From positions 17,824 to 81,823 of the forward strand of contig JAFYWF010000069.1 in NCBI GenBank assembly GCA_017558145.1: a stretch of 64,000 nucleotides of DNA, written 5' to 3'. This DNA comes from Lachnospiraceae bacterium. GTDB lineage: Bacteria > Bacillota > Clostridia > Lachnospirales > Lachnospiraceae. Below, in pieces: positions 1 through 7,971 of the stretch. How positions within the stretch are numbered: position 1 is the stretch's first letter; each line of letters opens with the position of its first letter. The position numbers and the translations under genes are program-made. The notes under the pieces were generated by a model that was given only the letters and a program-made list of their open reading frames with translations, ran no database searches and was not told the origin of the DNA.

Positions 1-339
1 TCCGCTGTTGATTAGCTCAATAATTTTTTCGTCTGTAAGTTCTTCACACATATAAGTGAATTTTTCTTTTTTACGTCCCGGTTTCTTTAGTATTTTTTCT
101 TCCAACACCTTTAATTGCTTATTCTGTCTTTTTACAACCTCAGAAAAATCATTGATTGTTTCCGTCAATTCATTAATCATTTTTTCTTTTTGAAAATTAG
201 CTTCAATAAGCGCCAAGATTGCATTAGCTGTAACAGTTCCTCTTTGTAGACATTTCTGCAATTCCTCATCAGAATAGTATCTGTAACTTTGTTTTGTTAC
301 TTCTTGTCTTAAATTGTTCTGCTGATTGGTAACATTCAC
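1..339 (-). CDS. Hypothetical DNA-binding/coiled-coil protein, 3' end outside the window
   Basis: The frame is open from a GTG at 337-339 to the window edge (113 codons, no stop), so the C-terminus is missing. An AAAGGGG ribosome binding site lies about 10 bases upstream. An ATG eight bases upstream is in another frame and stops after three codons, which is why GTG is chosen. The N-terminal half is polar; residues about 43-85 are a charged helix that could form a coiled coil. A basic PGRKKEK patch follows, then the start of what may be a helix-turn-helix (DEKIIELIN). Such a layout fits regulators or recombinase-associated proteins of mobile elements, but I do not recognise the family. It lies in the same accessory island as the genes to the right. 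Confidence 0.6.
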   Translation of the reverse strand, partial: MNVTNQQNNLRQEVTKQSYRYYSDEELQKCLQRGTVTANAILALIEANFQKEKMINELTETINDFSEVVKRQNKQLKVLEEKILKKPGRKKEKFTYMCEELTDEKIIELINSG

Positions 340-524
340 GGTAACATATCCCCTTTCTAAAATTACTCATTTATTAGTTAACTTTTTTAAGTTAATTCGT
401 TGACTGTGTTTTTTCTGCAAAAACACAATAAAAACCATCTATTTTTCTTTCCGGAAAATTTTGCTGAATACATACCGGTAATATATTCCGATAACATATT
501 TTTACATAAGTTACAAAAACGCAA

Positions 525-575
525 AAAACGACAAAGTCCTAGGCGATTTTCTGTCGCTTAAAAATTTGTCGTTTT
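525..575 (-). terminator. Inverted repeat, probable terminator of the coiled-coil gene; only signal in the 340-652 gap
   Basis: An 11-base arm (AAAACGACAAA, 525-535) pairs with TTTGTCGTTTT at 565-575. A smaller GCGA/TCGC stem lies inside the loop. On the minus strand it lies downstream of the gene ending at 653 and is followed by a T-rich stretch, as in an intrinsic terminator with a long loop. The rest of the 313-base gap is A/T-rich and shows no gene. Confidence 0.45.
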
Positions 576-652
576 AATCTTTCCGTTTGTCATTTAATTG
601 TTTCTTCTTTATGTATCGGTAGATTACACAATTACTTTACCTTATCAGAAAA

Positions 653-1051
653 CTATTTTTGTAATCTTGCAGCAGTCACTTGTAAATCCTTTATTAAGGC
701 ATCTGTCTCTGCAGATTTTACTTTTTTCTTTAAATCATGAATTGTGTCTTCTAAATCTTCGTAATCATCTTCAAGTCTTTCTATTCTTGAATAAATGCCA
801 CGAAGAGCTAATACGGCTTCTACAAGTAACTCCTTTTCGGATAAGTTCATCAATTTTTCTTTTTCAACATTAATTTTTTCTTCTTCTTCAGCCAAACGTT
901 TCGCTTCTTGACGAGCTTCTATCACTTTTTGCTGTTGTTCTAAACGTTCAGCATTCTCTTTTTGTATTCTTTTTATTTCTTCTTTTTCCTCTTTTTTTCT
1001 ATCTACATCCGCTTTTATATCGGCAACTATATTTTTAGCTTTTTCTAACAT
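653..1051 (-). CDS. Small coiled-coil protein of unknown function
   Basis: A 132-residue, highly charged protein with an AGAGGT ribosome binding site just before the ATG. Residues about 5-70 form one long Lys/Glu/Gln-rich helix. A second helical stretch (about 85-130) has heptad spacing of Ile/Leu (RIERLEDDYEDLEDTI). There is no signal peptide, membrane segment or catalytic motif. The size and composition resemble phage or island scaffolding or structural accessory proteins, but no family is recognised. It is divergent from the rightward cluster starting at 1266, with about 210 A/T-rich bases between. Confidence 0.6.
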   Translation of the reverse strand: MLEKAKNIVADIKADVDRKKEEKEEIKRIQKENAERLEQQQKVIEARQEAKRLAEEEEKINVEKEKLMNLSEKELLVEAVLALRGIYSRIERLEDDYEDLEDTIHDLKKKVKSAETDALIKDLQVTAARLQK

Positions 1052-1265
1052 ATTTACCTCTTTTAAAATATATTCACTACGTTTTTTCTATTAACCACTC
1101 TTGGAAATTATACCATAACTAAAATATTTGTTCTATAATTTCACATTTAATTACTAATTTTAATTTATTATCTTTTTATAACATAGTAAAATAAAGCTTA
1201 AAGTAATATAATAAAACTAGAAAAACATCCAAGAAAATATCACTTATACATAATAGGAGGAGCCA

Positions 1266-1484
1266 ATGATTAATAATGTAATCAACATGATTATCAAAAA
1301 TAAAGAATGGTTATTTAGCGGAATTGGAGTTACCATATTTCTTAGTATTGCAAATTTTTTTCGTAGAAAACACAAAAAATCAACGGAAGAAAAGATTATC
1401 AAAATCAACCAAAAAAATACAGGAACAAATAGCCCCCAAATAGGTATTCAAAACAACTATTACAAAGGAGAAAGAAGTGACTGA
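1266..1484 (+). CDS. Tiny membrane protein with C-terminal RHIM-like Q-I-G motif
   Basis: A 72-residue protein behind a perfect AGGAGG ribosome binding site. Residues 14-32 form a single hydrophobic membrane helix, followed by a basic stretch (RRKHKK, about 33-38). The C-terminal third is polar and contains QIGIQNNYY at 58-66. The spacing Q-[IV]-G-x-x-N-x-Y is that of the RHIM core of animal necroptosis kinases and of RHIM-like amyloid motifs reported in bacteria. The last eight bases overlap the next gene, whose ribosome binding site lies inside this coding sequence, so the two are translationally coupled. The next protein repeats the same motif at its N-terminus. Inferred role: a membrane-acting effector or anchor recruited by motif-motif contact. 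A function is not proven. Confidence 0.7.
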   Translation: MINNVINMIIKNKEWLFSGIGVTIFLSIANFFRRKHKKSTEEKIIKINQKNTGTNSPQIGIQNNYYKGERSD

Positions 1485-2274
1485 TAATATCTTAATTAAA
1501 CAAAATTCTTCTTTTGGTTCTGAAACAACACAAATTGCAAATCAAACTAATTACTATGGACTAACCCCAGAAGAAGCAAGCAAACTTGCAATAGATTTAT
1601 TTATGAACAACTTTCCTAAGCTTCAAGATGAAGCATACAAAGTTGCTCAATCTCGTGTTGATGAACTTATTTCAAACATAGTTTTACTAATTAACCAAAA
1701 ATATAATACTAATTTTACAGCTTTTTCCAAACCGGATATGCAATACATCTTGTTAAAAGCAGAACAAGGATATGCTAGACGAGGTACAACTGAACTTTGT
1801 TCTTTACTCAGTTCCCTCATTGCAGATCGCTCTGCTTGTTCAGAAAATAGCTATTTAGAATTAATCTTAGACAAAGCTATTGAATTAGTTCCCTCATTAA
1901 CACCTATACATCTTGACTATATTAGTTTAATTTTCCTTTATAAACATGTTAATTTCTACGATCTTACTACATTAGAAAGTATTCAAAAGCGTTTTGCAGA
2001 AATTCATACATGTTTTCAATCGCCAACATCAAAAGAATTAATTCCATACCTAAGTATGTTAGGCGTTCTTTCATTAAACTTAGGTAACGCAGTTGAAACA
2101 TTAGCTGGCACCTACCATTGTAGTCCCCAAGAGATCTCAAAGATTCTACCACCAGAACACAAACTAATCCCCGGCGATTATGGTCTTTCTCCTGCTGGTA
2201 TAATCCTTGCGATTTTCAATGCACATTCTAAGAGCAAATGGAAATTCGATATATCTGTATGGATTCATGAATAA
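1477..2274 (+). CDS. LPO_1073/Vpar_1526-like family protein with N-terminal RHIM-like motif
   Basis: A 265-residue soluble protein starting at GTG with AAAGGAG six bases upstream; the start overlaps the previous gene by eight bases. Residues 19-27 (QIANQTNYY) repeat the motif at the C-terminus of the previous protein, with the same I-x-I-x-Q lead-in. Then comes an all-helical body: EEASKLAIDLF (about 32-42), a long helix with ISNIVLLINQKY, and a segment reading FSKPDMQYILLKAEQGYARR, typical of what I recall of the LPO_1073/Vpar_1526 family. No catalytic site is visible. That family has no established activity known to me; the genomic setting suggests a conflict or abortive-infection role. The family assignment is from memory and should be searched. 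Confidence 0.65.
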   Translation: MTDNILIKQNSSFGSETTQIANQTNYYGLTPEEASKLAIDLFMNNFPKLQDEAYKVAQSRVDELISNIVLLINQKYNTNFTAFSKPDMQYILLKAEQGYARRGTTELCSLLSSLIADRSACSENSYLELILDKAIELVPSLTPIHLDYISLIFLYKHVNFYDLTTLESIQKRFAEIHTCFQSPTSKELIPYLSMLGVLSLNLGNAVETLAGTYHCSPQEISKILPPEHKLIPGDYGLSPAGIILAIFNAHSKSKWKFDISVWIHE

Positions 2275-2377
2275 TGGTTTTACTTACTTTTTATACAGTT
2301 ACTCTTAATGTAAAAAATTACAAATAATAATATTAATAGTAAAATATAACTATAAAAATTTATATGAAGGTGAAAAT

Positions 2378-2896
2378 ATGTCTATTCGTTTACAAAAATA
2401 CTCTTACAGATTTGCAGAACAAGTTCTTAATAGTAATTTAAAACTAAAAAATGAATTAGAAGAAATAATAAATGAAGCATCTTCTGATCTATCTATTTTA
2501 AGTCGTCCTAAATATAACGATTTGTTGAAAAATAGTTTTACAAATAGAGGTTGGATAAATCAACCTGATGTTTTCGATCAAGAAACTGATGCCTATGCCA
2601 AATTTGACTTTTTAAAAGAAAGAATTGGTGTGGAAGTTCAGTTTGGACATCCCTCATTTATGGGCATTGATCTTTTAAAATTCCAAATAGCATCCTACTC
2701 AAATTTAAATCAAATTGATGTAGGAGTATACATAGTAGTAACCAATAATTTTATTAAAGAAATGCCCAGATTATATTCAAATAATAGTGAAATAAAATGG
2801 AATGGTTCCTTACCCTTTGAAAAAGTTGTAAAATATCTACCGCATGTTAAAAGTGCCATTCAAATCCCTATTTATGTTATTGGAATAGACATCTAA
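2378..2896 (+). CDS. BglII/BstYI-like restriction endonuclease, no methylase nearby
   Basis: A 172-residue protein with an AAGGTG ribosome binding site. Residues 77-88 match the BglII-family active site: Asp77, Glu86 and Gln88 sit at the same spacing as Asp84, Glu93 and Gln95 of BglII. The core strand reads RIGVEVQFG and is followed by DLLKFQIASYSN and an IDVGVYIVVTN strand, as in that fold. It is shorter than BglII (223 residues). A type II enzyme normally needs a partner methyltransferase, and none is encoded among the neighbours, so it may be an orphan nuclease, a defence effector, or a remnant. The downstream gene starts 53 bases later and may be co-transcribed. Confidence 0.65.
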   Translation: MSIRLQKYSYRFAEQVLNSNLKLKNELEEIINEASSDLSILSRPKYNDLLKNSFTNRGWINQPDVFDQETDAYAKFDFLKERIGVEVQFGHPSFMGIDLLKFQIASYSNLNQIDVGVYIVVTNNFIKEMPRLYSNNSEIKWNGSLPFEKVVKYLPHVKSAIQIPIYVIGIDI

Positions 2897-2949
2897 TATT
2901 AAATAATGTATTGTTGCCTTTCAGATATTTAGCCAAAGGGGGTATACAC

Positions 2950-3408
2950 ATGTCAGATACTATTACTTTCACAATACAAGGTGATAGCGAAGGTTTTGTA
3001 ACTTTTGAATGTCCGTTTTGCAGTTCAGAATTCAAACTTAAAGCTAGTGAATTTCAATGTGAGAATGAACCCATTGAAGAATTATTCTGTCCATACTGCG
3101 GACTAACTAAAGGTCTAAGCAATTTTTTCTCTACAGAGGTTAGAGAACATATTAACGCATTAGTCTATAACTATATGGCTGAAACATTAAATAAATCTTT
3201 TGGTAAAATGTCTCGTTCAACAAATCGTTCCAAAGGATTAATAAAAATAACATATAAACCATTAAAAAAAATTTCAATAAATGAATTAAAGGATAAAGAT
3301 ACCACCGAAGCAGAATTCAAATGTACTTGCTGTGAACATAGTACAAAAGTTCTATATTGTGCTGGCGTGTCTAAAATTTTTTGTCCATACTGTGGGGTAG
3401 ATATATGA
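2950..3408 (+). CDS. Double zinc-ribbon protein
   Basis: The start is set at the ATG at 2950 because AAAGGGGG lies just upstream; a longer reading frame begins at 2911 but has no such site. The 152-residue product has two Cys4 modules. The first pairs CPFC (about residue 20) with CPYC (about 46). The second pairs CTCC (about 127) with CPYC near the C-terminus. The middle (about 58-105) is helical and basic. No enzyme domain is visible; the ribbons probably bind nucleic acid or a partner. The stop codon overlaps the next start (ATGA), which implies tight coupling with the following gene. Confidence 0.65.
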   Translation: MSDTITFTIQGDSEGFVTFECPFCSSEFKLKASEFQCENEPIEELFCPYCGLTKGLSNFFSTEVREHINALVYNYMAETLNKSFGKMSRSTNRSKGLIKITYKPLKKISINELKDKDTTEAEFKCTCCEHSTKVLYCAGVSKIFCPYCGVDI

Positions 3409-4250
3409 ATTATATAGAATTAAGAAAATTAAGCCTTGAATTTCGAAGATTATCGAGCAATCTATTAAATAGTAATGATGATAACGCTGACGTTAATCTT
3501 TCTCGTTTCTTAAGCTATATAACTAAAAATGAATTTATAAAAAGAATATTAGAACAAAAAATTTCTGGAATTGAATATGACTTTAAGCAATGTTTTCAAA
3601 TCGAAACAAATGGTTGGTCAGATTTTAATATTCCAACTGATGAAGCATGTCATCTTAAAGCACAGTACGACTATATGATCTTTATCAATGAAACTGATAA
3701 GATTAACGTAACAATGCAAGCAATGAATTATTGTTGGTCAGATAGAAAAGTCAACGTAATGATACAAAAATTTTTAAACAAATCATTTAAACCTTTAATT
3801 GATTTTATAAATGACCAAATATCTATGGAGATGATTGCTATGGACGAAGATCGTAAAGCTAATCTTAGTAATACATTTATTCAAAATATCGAAACACTTA
3901 ATGGTACTGCCAACCAGCAAGCTAATGGAACGATAAATAACTATAATACTAATAATGATATTTCTTCTATACTTTCACTTATCAATAAAATTATCCCTTC
4001 ATTATCATCCATATCAGATATTGATAATGAAGAAATTGATAATGTAAAAGATGATTTAGAAGTTATACAAGAACAATTAACTGCGCCAACACCAAAGAAA
4101 AGCAGAATAAATAAAGCATTAGCCGGAATCAAAAAATTTATTAAGGACTTCTCTATGAAACTCTCTGTTTCTCTTGCAACAAGTGCTGTTACAAAGACTG
4201 ATTGGACTGAACTTATTCAGCAGGTAGAAGACTTTTTAACAAACATATAA
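3405..4250 (+). CDS. Helical protein with Q/N-rich linker, AbiTii-like C-terminal architecture
   Basis: The start is placed at the ATG at 3405, overlapping the previous stop (ATGA); an upstream in-frame start at 3381 would lie deeper in the zinc-ribbon gene. The 281-residue protein has a helical/mixed N-terminal domain (about 1-150), an N/Q-rich stretch (about 166-184, containing QQANGTINNYN), an acidic helical pair (about 186-225), a Pro-Lys break (PTPKKSR, 228-234) and a C-terminal amphipathic tail. That C-terminal order resembles the tail I associate with AbiTii-domain proteins. The N-terminal domain is not recognised. It is the last gene of the island cluster, 170 bases from the attachment-site signal. 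Confidence 0.6.
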   Translation: MNYIELRKLSLEFRRLSSNLLNSNDDNADVNLSRFLSYITKNEFIKRILEQKISGIEYDFKQCFQIETNGWSDFNIPTDEACHLKAQYDYMIFINETDKINVTMQAMNYCWSDRKVNVMIQKFLNKSFKPLIDFINDQISMEMIAMDEDRKANLSNTFIQNIETLNGTANQQANGTINNYNTNNDISSILSLINKIIPSLSSISDIDNEEIDNVKDDLEVIQEQLTAPTPKKSRINKALAGIKKFIKDFSMKLSVSLATSAVTKTDWTELIQQVEDFLTNI

Positions 4251-4320
4251 ACAAGGAACTTTCGTAAAACATTACTAGTACACAAATTATATTACCATTT
4301 ATATGCAATTTTTCATATAT

Positions 4321-4437
4321 GACTTGAACAATCGCATTGTTTACACTCTGTTTACACACCGCAAGTCAGCACTCCGGAACCTTCCTTTTTATAAGCCTTT
4401 CCGGAAGTTGTTCCTTGTTCAAGTCCCATCTTCCGCA
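4321..4437 (+). other. Attachment-site junction: 3' end of a tRNA-Leu-like gene with flanking repeats
   Basis: Bases 4418-4437 read TTCAAGTCCCATCTTCCGCA, the T-loop, T-stem and acceptor 3' side of a bacterial tRNA-Leu. The sequence just upstream does not complete the T-stem, so only the 3' end is present, as expected at one end of an element inserted into a tRNA gene. GACTTGAACAA at 4321-4331 is a perfect inverted copy of 4415-4425. TCCGGAA (4373-4379) and TTCCGGA (4399-4405) form a nested inverted repeat. TGTTTACAC occurs twice (4338-4346 and 4349-4357), like integrase arm sites. Together with the terminator, this accounts for most of the 4251-4801 gap. No integrase is in the window; it may lie further left. 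Confidence 0.5.
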
Positions 4438-4453
4438 TTAACCTTTTAAGAAA

Positions 4454-4480
4454 AAGCCTTGAATTTTCAAGGCTTTTTTT
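4454..4480 (+). terminator. Intrinsic terminator of the ancestral tRNA gene
   Basis: AAGCCTTGAA (4454-4463) pairs with TTCAAGGCTT (4466-4475) and runs into a T tract. It sits 16 bases after the tRNA 3' end, the usual spacing for a tRNA transcript terminator, supporting the view that chromosome backbone resumes here. Confidence 0.75.
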
Positions 4481-4719
4481 CTTGTTCATTCTTTTTTTAA
4501 TGATTACCCTGTGATTACCCATTTGAATCGCTGTAATTCGATCTAAAAGCCATTCTTTTACTTCTGCAACATTGATATTAACACTCTTTTCACCCTTGTA
4601 ATAGGTATTCCATGCCCATAGTAATTTATTTGCATTTGTGTTTGTATTTTTCAATGTTTATTTTCCCTACATCTTATAAAACTCTTCTTTATGTCAAATA
4701 TATCTGCCATTTCTCATTA

Positions 4720-4749
4720 TTGAATCCCTACATATATGTATGATATAAA
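4720..4749 (+). promoter_or_regulatory. Putative promoter of eutH
   Basis: TTGAAT at 4720-4725 and TATAAA at 4744-4749 are 18 bases apart, in an A/T-rich stretch upstream of the eutH ribosome binding site (AGGAG). Confidence 0.4.
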
Positions 4750-4801
4750 ATAGATATATTTAAACTAACTCGCTAAGAATACACATAGGAGAAACATAAT
4801 T

Positions 4802-6007
4802 ATGTACGCGAATCTAATAGAAGAAATTACAAACCTGGAAATATTAACCAATTCATTAAAAGATATGTACGAAAACTTTTCTATGAATTCTGTCATCATG
4901 ATTATAATGATGATCTTTTGTGTCGTTGGTGGAATCGATAAAATTCGAGGAAATAAGTATGGCTATGGTGAAAAATTCGAAGAAGCCTTTGCCACCATGA
5001 AATCTTTGGCTTTAATTATGATTGGAATTATCACACTGGTACCCATTCTTCAGCTTATTTTGGAACCTATGATTACACCAATTTATGAATTTTTTGGTGC
5101 TTCTCCTGCTATGTTCGCAGGAACAATTCTTCCGGTAGATTCAGGCGCCTACCCTCTTGCCATGCAACTGGCCGGCGAAAATCTAGCAATCGGTAATTTT
5201 TCCGGTATAATTTTAGGAAGTACCTTTGGATGTATTTTTATCGGTATGATTCCTATTTCTCTTGGAATTTTAGATGAAGAAGATTATGAAACCTTTGCCG
5301 CTGCAGTTTTAGTAGCAATTATTACTATTCCTTTGGGATGCATTGCTGGTGGTCTGGTAATGAATCTGACACCTTATAAAATCTCTTTAACGACCATTCT
5401 GGTTAACTTGATTCCTGTAATTATAGTAGCCATATTGGTTGCCATAGGATTAATACTAAAACCAAAACAATTAATGAATGCCTTTTGTATTATTGGAAAA
5501 TGTATCAATGCAATTTTAATTATTGCAATTATTATCGCTGCAGTTCAATCTGTAACCGGTCTTCGTCTTCCCCTATTTTACTTAATGGTAGAACCTACTG
5601 TAAAAGGCGGTACTTCTCCTCTGACAGACTCTTTATTAATTGTTGGTAATATTGCATTAATTCTTTCCGGAGCCTTTCCTATGGTACTTTGGATTACAAG
5701 AACATTCCAAAAACCGATTCAAAAAATAGCAGAAAAAATGGGTATGGACGCCGCAGGAGGCGCTGCACTGGTAGCTACACTGGCAAGTTATTTCCCGGCG
5801 CTAGACTTAATAAGAGATATGAATCAAAAAAGTCGCTTATTAGTACTGACATTTTCTATTTCGGCAACCTTTGTACTGGGAGATCACCTGGGTTTTGTTG
5901 CAGGTGTTGATCCGGAAATGATTTTTCCTATGATAATTTCCAAAATAACTGCCGGTATTACTGCCATTTTATTAGCCAATCTACTGGCTCCCAAACTTCT
6001 AAAATAA
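4802..6007 (+). CDS. eutH: Ethanolamine transporter EutH
   Basis: A 401-residue polytopic membrane protein with about ten to eleven hydrophobic segments, the normal length for EutH. Family features are the VGGIDKIRGNK loop after the first membrane helix, the conserved DSGAYPLAMQLA segment (about residues 117-128), and the C-terminal GDHLGFVAGV segment. EutH brings ethanolamine into the cell, especially at low pH where passive entry of the uncharged form is weak. It stands alone here: the other eut-type genes lie over 50 kb away, and the gene follows directly after the island junction. AGGAG precedes the ATG. Confidence 0.85.
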   Translation: MYANLIEEITNLEILTNSLKDMYENFSMNSVIMIIMMIFCVVGGIDKIRGNKYGYGEKFEEAFATMKSLALIMIGIITLVPILQLILEPMITPIYEFFGASPAMFAGTILPVDSGAYPLAMQLAGENLAIGNFSGIILGSTFGCIFIGMIPISLGILDEEDYETFAAAVLVAIITIPLGCIAGGLVMNLTPYKISLTTILVNLIPVIIVAILVAIGLILKPKQLMNAFCIIGKCINAILIIAIIIAAVQSVTGLRLPLFYLMVEPTVKGGTSPLTDSLLIVGNIALILSGAFPMVLWITRTFQKPIQKIAEKMGMDAAGGAALVATLASYFPALDLIRDMNQKSRLLVLTFSISATFVLGDHLGFVAGVDPEMIFPMIISKITAGITAILLANLLAPKLLK

Positions 6008-6184
6008 AAAACTTCTATTTCGGTTTCCGGAACTGCTTTTATGTAAGTGTTATATGCTTTTTTCATATTTTATATATGCAATAAACATTTTTTGATATTT
6101 CTACAGTCATTTTATCTAAAATTCTCTCGAAAAAACCTTCAACTTCTTTGGCATCAACATTTCTTTTTCTTTGAATGTTTTTAT

Positions 6185-6213
6185 AATCCCCGATGTACAA
6201 TTCATCGGGGATT
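6185..6213 (+). repeat. Strong hairpin after eutH, no U tract
   Basis: AATCCCCGATG (6185-6195) pairs perfectly with CATCGGGGATT (6203-6213) over a 7-base loop. It lies between the convergent eutH and the 564-residue gene. Neither strand has a T run after the stem, so it may be a weak bidirectional terminator or an mRNA-end stabiliser. Confidence 0.5.
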
Positions 6214-6276
6214 CACTACCATTTTAGTTTTACATACTCATTTCTTTTCCCATCTCCGGTTCTCCCTGTTTGGTTA

Positions 6277-7971
6277 CTAGCCAATCTCCATATCAACATC
6301 CATTTCTTGTATTTCTTGTTCTATAGTTTTCGTGTTTATATCTTTCGCATTTACGTTTTCCTTCGGTTGGTAACCATATACCTGTGTCAAGGTATTTACA
6401 ACATCTGATAATTTCATATTTTTTACGTCGTCTGTGGATTTATATCCTAAACTATAGGCTATTTGCGCCTCATTAAACACGAATTCAAAATCCTTACTAA
6501 CCTCCCCTATGGTATCCTCCATACGCAACGAATCTTTGAAATTTTCATTTATCTTATCTAACATCTTGTGCACTTCCGGAATCACGTTACGATCAAGCTT
6601 ATTAGGTCCCAGATCAACTGTCGTTTTTTCCGATTTTCCTTTGTTTTCATAAAACGTATTTAATCCATTCTCTTTGTACTTATTTTGCCAACCTATGTTA
6701 ACCCCAAACTGCACTGACTCAACCCAAGACTCAAATAAATTAGCCATTTTCATTCGTGTAATACGCATGGTTGAAGGAAATGGACGAAACTGTTTTTCTT
6801 TCGCTGTGCTATAAGCTTTGGCTTTGTCTTTTAATGCAGTCATACGAGAAACAAAGTTAAAATTCGTTCTATCATCAGGGTAACTAACAATATCTTTCAT
6901 TGCCTGCATCATTTCTGTAAACTCCAGGCTGTCATTGTGATTTCCTTTATGTAAATTTTGTTTCTCCCAAAGTTTTTTTGCACTTTGTTGACAACTTTTA
7001 ATCCAATCTTCCATAGATACATCTTCCGGAATTTTTTTATTTTCTCCATCAAAAGTTTCGTGATAGGTGTTCTCATATTCGTGTAATGCATTGTTCAATT
7101 CATCATTCATTCTTTCTTCTTTTAACTTGTCCAGACGCTTTCTCATGCTTTCAACTTTGCTAAATGTAATCCTACTTGCACTCTTAACCTTATCCAATTT
7201 CACTTGCAACTGGTCCATATCTATTTGTAGCTTCTCTGCTTGTAAGCCATACTTCCCTTTCCACGCAGAACCATATCGTTTCTGCTCTATATCCATCATT
7301 TCAAAAGCTTTCTTTTGTTGAGTATAAAACGTTTGCCATTTCTGTACGCCTTTCTGCTCCAAACTATACAATTTTTTTAATTTGCTATGCTCTCTATCAT
7401 AGATGGCTTGTTCTTCTTGTATTGTTCTATCCAGTTCTTTATAGCTTCGTTTTAAATTTTTCTTTTCAACATATTTGATTTTATCGAGAGTTTCTTTCTT
7501 AACTTTCAGAAACTTTTCCTTCTTTTTAACTAACTCGTTCAACGTATCCACATATGCTTCTGCCTTAGTCATCAATGATAATTGTTCCGTTCCCGAAAAA
7601 ATCATATGATAACTCTGCCATTCCTTCGTTCTTGCCAAATTTTCTCCCTGGTTTACAAAGAAACCGTCAATCGTTTTTCTAACAGTCTCATTAATATTTG
7701 CAAAAAATTGGTCACTTACCCTCAGTTTTTCTTCCATTTCGTCGCTTTTTTCTTTAGTTAAATGATATAATTCTGCTTCAGAAATTTCTTTTAAAATATT
7801 TTTTCTTTCATAAAGCTTCTGTATAACTTCAACCATTCCTTTTTCCAGCCCCAGCTTACCCAAATCATTGATATGTATCATCGAATCATCATGTAATTTA
7901 ATCGTATCTGAAACGTCTTTATATATTTTATATTCAGCTCTTACTCTATTTTGTTTTGTGATTAATGACAT
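6277..7971 (-). CDS. Large helical protein of unknown function
   Basis: A 564-residue protein with a GGAGGG ribosome binding site before the ATG. It is almost entirely helical and Lys/Glu-rich. A coiled-coil core covers about residues 140-310, with repeated charged heptads (KKKEKFLKVKKETLDKIKYVEKK). A more globular C-terminal part includes MRITRMKMANLFESWVESVQ and a final LSDVVNTLTQVYGYQ segment. There is no signal peptide, membrane helix or enzyme motif. The gene is single, convergent with eutH and separated from the lipoprotein gene by 225 A/T-rich bases. I do not recognise the family; a structural or scaffolding role is only a guess from composition. Confidence 0.65.
   Translation of the reverse strand: MSLITKQNRVRAEYKIYKDVSDTIKLHDDSMIHINDLGKLGLEKGMVEVIQKLYERKNILKEISEAELYHLTKEKSDEMEEKLRVSDQFFANINETVRKTIDGFFVNQGENLARTKEWQSYHMIFSGTEQLSLMTKAEAYVDTLNELVKKKEKFLKVKKETLDKIKYVEKKNLKRSYKELDRTIQEEQAIYDREHSKLKKLYSLEQKGVQKWQTFYTQQKKAFEMMDIEQKRYGSAWKGKYGLQAEKLQIDMDQLQVKLDKVKSASRITFSKVESMRKRLDKLKEERMNDELNNALHEYENTYHETFDGENKKIPEDVSMEDWIKSCQQSAKKLWEKQNLHKGNHNDSLEFTEMMQAMKDIVSYPDDRTNFNFVSRMTALKDKAKAYSTAKEKQFRPFPSTMRITRMKMANLFESWVESVQFGVNIGWQNKYKENGLNTFYENKGKSEKTTVDLGPNKLDRNVIPEVHKMLDKINENFKDSLRMEDTIGEVSKDFEFVFNEAQIAYSLGYKSTDDVKNMKLSDVVNTLTQVYGYQPKENVNAKDINTKTIEQEIQEMDVDMEIG

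Noticed and set aside
1967..2152. 61-codon minus-strand frame inside the LPO_1073-like gene
   Set aside because: It lies wholly inside a well supported gene on the other strand and has no start signals.
4352..4654. 100-codon open frame on the minus strand across the tRNA fragment and terminator
   Set aside because: It runs through the tRNA 3' end, the terminator hairpin and the repeats, and has no clear ribosome binding site; it is most likely a chance frame across the attachment region.
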